From NCBI GenBank assembly GCA_002369155.1, contig DFEM01000053.1, forward strand, positions 1 through 7,982: a stretch of 7,982 nt of DNA, given 5' to 3'. Position numbers and translations under genes: made by a program. This document shows, piece by piece, positions 6,609-7,982 of the stretch. This stretch comes from Lachnospiraceae bacterium UBA3802. GTDB taxonomy: Bacteria; Bacillota; Clostridia; Lachnospirales; Lachnospiraceae. How positions within the stretch are numbered: the stretch's first letter is position 1; each line of letters begins with the position of its first letter. Below the pieces are notes generated by a model. The model had not been told where the DNA came from, searched no databases, and was given only the letters and a program-made list of their open reading frames with translations.

Positions 6609-7982
6609 ATGAGCAGGGAACTCGCTAAGACTTATGACCCCAAGGGCATAGAAGACAGACTTTATCAGAAATGGCTTGAAAAGAAATATTTTCATGCCGA
6701 GGTGGATGAAACCAAAAAACCTTTTACTATTGTAATTCCGCCACCCAATATTACAGGTCAGCTTCATATGGGTCATGCGCTTGACAATACAATGCAGGAT
6801 ATCCTTATCAGATTCAAGAGAATGCAGGGATACAATGCACTTTGGCAGCCCGGAACAGACCATGCTTCCATAGCAACGGAAGTAAGAATTATCAATACAC
6901 TCAAGGAACAGGGCATCGACAAGCATGATCTCGGAAGAGAAAAATTTCTTGAGAGAGCATGGGAGTGGAAAAAAGAATACGGCGGAAGAATTATTTCTCA
7001 GCTTAAAAAACTCGGTTCTTCATGCGACTGGGACAGAGAAAGATTCACAATGGATGAAGGCTGCAACAAAGCCGTAACCGAAGTATTCTGCAAGATGCAT
7101 GAAAAAGGATGGATTTATAAAGGCGCCAGAATTATCAACTGGTGTCCTGTATGTAATACATCAATTTCCGACGCAGAGGTTGAATACGAGGAGCAGGCAG
7201 GTCATTTCTGGCATATCAAATATCCTTTGGTAGACGAGAACGGCAAGCCCTCGACAACCGAATTTTTGGAATTCGCGACAACACGTCCCGAGACAATGCT
7301 CGGTGATACTGCTGTTGCAATTAACCCCGATGATGAGAGATATCATCATTTAAGAGGAAAGAGCGTATGGCTTCCTCTTGTCAACAAGCCCATTCCCATT
7401 GTTGAAGACAGCTATGTTGATATGGAATTCGGTACAGGTGTAGTTAAGATTACACCCGCTCACGACCCTAACGACTTCATGGTAGGCCAGAGACACAACC
7501 TCGAAGTTATCAATATCATGAACGATGATGCAACCATCAACGAAAACGGCGGCAAGTACGCAGGCATGGACAGATATGTTGCAAGAGAAGCAATCGTTAA
7601 GGATCTTGATGAACTTGGCCTTTTGGTTAAAATCGAAGATTATTCACATAACGTAGGTACACACGACAGATGTCATACAACGGTAGAACCTCTTGTAAAG
7701 CAACAGTGGTTCGTTAAGATGGATGAGCTTATCAAGCCTGCAGTCAAGGCTGTAAAGACCGGTGAGATCAAGCTTGTTCCCGAACGTATGGAAAAGACAT
7801 ATTTTAACTGGACTGACAACATCAAAGACTGGTGTATTTCAAGACAGCTTTGGTGGGGTCACAGAATCCCCGCATATTATTGTGATGAATGCGGCGAGAT
7901 AGTTGTAGCCAAGGAAGCTCCCGAAAAATGTCCCAAGTGCGGATGCACTCATCTGACACAGGATCCGGATACACTTGATACA
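6609..7982 (+). CDS. valS: Valyl-tRNA synthetase, 3'-partial
   Basis: This class Ia synthetase attaches valine to tRNA-Val in the cytoplasm and hydrolyses mischarged Thr-tRNA. 458 codons are visible, about half of a normal ValRS of ~880 residues, and the frame is open to the right edge. The HIGH-type ATP motif is HMGH (53-56) within [13 protein letters not shown], characteristic of Val[13 protein letters not shown] (81-91) follows, then NWCPVC (178-182). The CP1 editing domain is recognisable from [10 protein letters not shown] (224-233) and [16 protein letters not shown] (275-290). After [12 protein letters not shown] comes a four-cysteine knuckle (C425, C428, C441, C444), as seen in some bacterial ValRS, and then QDPDTLDT, the usual lead-in to the WFSS block. 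The KMSKS loop, anticodon-binding domain and C-terminal coiled coil lie beyond the window. ValRS is preferred over IleRS or LeuRS because of the [10 protein letters not shown] and [12 protein letters not shown] motifs. No T-box leader precedes it. Confidence 0.96.
   Translation, partial: MSRELAKTYDPKGIEDRLYQKWLEKKYFHAEVDETKKPFTIVIPPPNITGQLHMGHALDNTMQDILIRFKRMQGYNALWQPGTDHASIATEVRIINTLKEQGIDKHDLGREKFLERAWEWKKEYGGRIISQLKKLGSSCDWDRERFTMDEGCNKAVTEVFCKMHEKGWIYKGARIINWCPVCNTSISDAEVEYEEQAGHFWHIKYPLVDENGKPSTTEFLEFATTRPETMLGDTAVAINPDDERYHHLRGKSVWLPLVNKPIPIVEDSYVDMEFGTGVVKITPAHDPNDFMVGQRHNLEVINIMNDDATINENGGKYAGMDRYVAREAIVKDLDELGLLVKIEDYSHNVGTHDRCHTTVEPLVKQQWFVKMDELIKPAVKAVKTGEIKLVPERMEKTYFNWTDNIKDWCISRQLWWGHRIPAYYCDECGEIVVAKEAPEKCPKCGCTHLTQDPDTLDT

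Noticed and set aside
7881..7946. Cysteine cluster in ValRS as a novel zinc-finger insertion
   Set aside because: A four-cysteine knuckle at this position is already known in several bacterial ValRS, so it is a lineage trait rather than a new domain.

Overview
The window is a compact housekeeping segment of a bacterial chromosome. All six genes lie on the + strand with almost no space between them: infB (translation initiation factor IF-2, open at the left edge), rbfA (30S maturation factor), nrnA (DHH-family nanoRNase/pAp phosphatase), ribF (bifunctional riboflavin kinase/FAD synthetase), a Na+/phosphate cotransporter with a C-terminal PhoU-like domain, and valS (valyl-tRNA synthetase, open at the right edge). 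I see no rRNA, tRNA, insertion sequence, CRISPR array, prophage gene, clear promoter or clear terminator.

The infB-rbfA-nrnA-(truB)-ribF order is the classic Firmicutes nusA-infB operon. Moderate GC, heavy use of AGA for arginine, AGGAGG-type ribosome binding sites, a clostridial-type ValRS (HASIATE in the ATP-binding region plus a four-cysteine knuckle) and the protein sequences together suggest class Clostridia, probably Lachnospiraceae. That placement is an inference from pattern, not from a search.

Region by region: 2-2635 is infB, with a charged tetrapeptide-repeat and low-complexity N-terminus followed by the conserved IF2N, GTPase and C-terminal domains. infB and rbfA overlap by one base in a TAATG junction. 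nrnA follows rbfA after 11 or 23 nt, depending on its start. nrnA and ribF again share a TAATG junction, leaving no room for truB, which commonly lies between them in Firmicutes. The transporter's Shine-Dalgarno overlaps the ribF stop codon. A 37-nt A/T-rich gap separates the transporter from valS, too short for a T-box leader.

Functionally, the first genes serve translation initiation, ribosome maturation and small-RNA turnover. ribF makes FMN and FAD, the transporter moves phosphate and valS charges tRNA-Val. The spacing suggests at least the first five genes share one transcript, with valS possibly read through as well. No previously undescribed system is evident. The points most worth checking are the missing truB, a possible internal infB start, motif substitutions in RibF, the protein-level tetrapeptide repeat in IF-2, the transporter's placement, and the lack of a valS leader.
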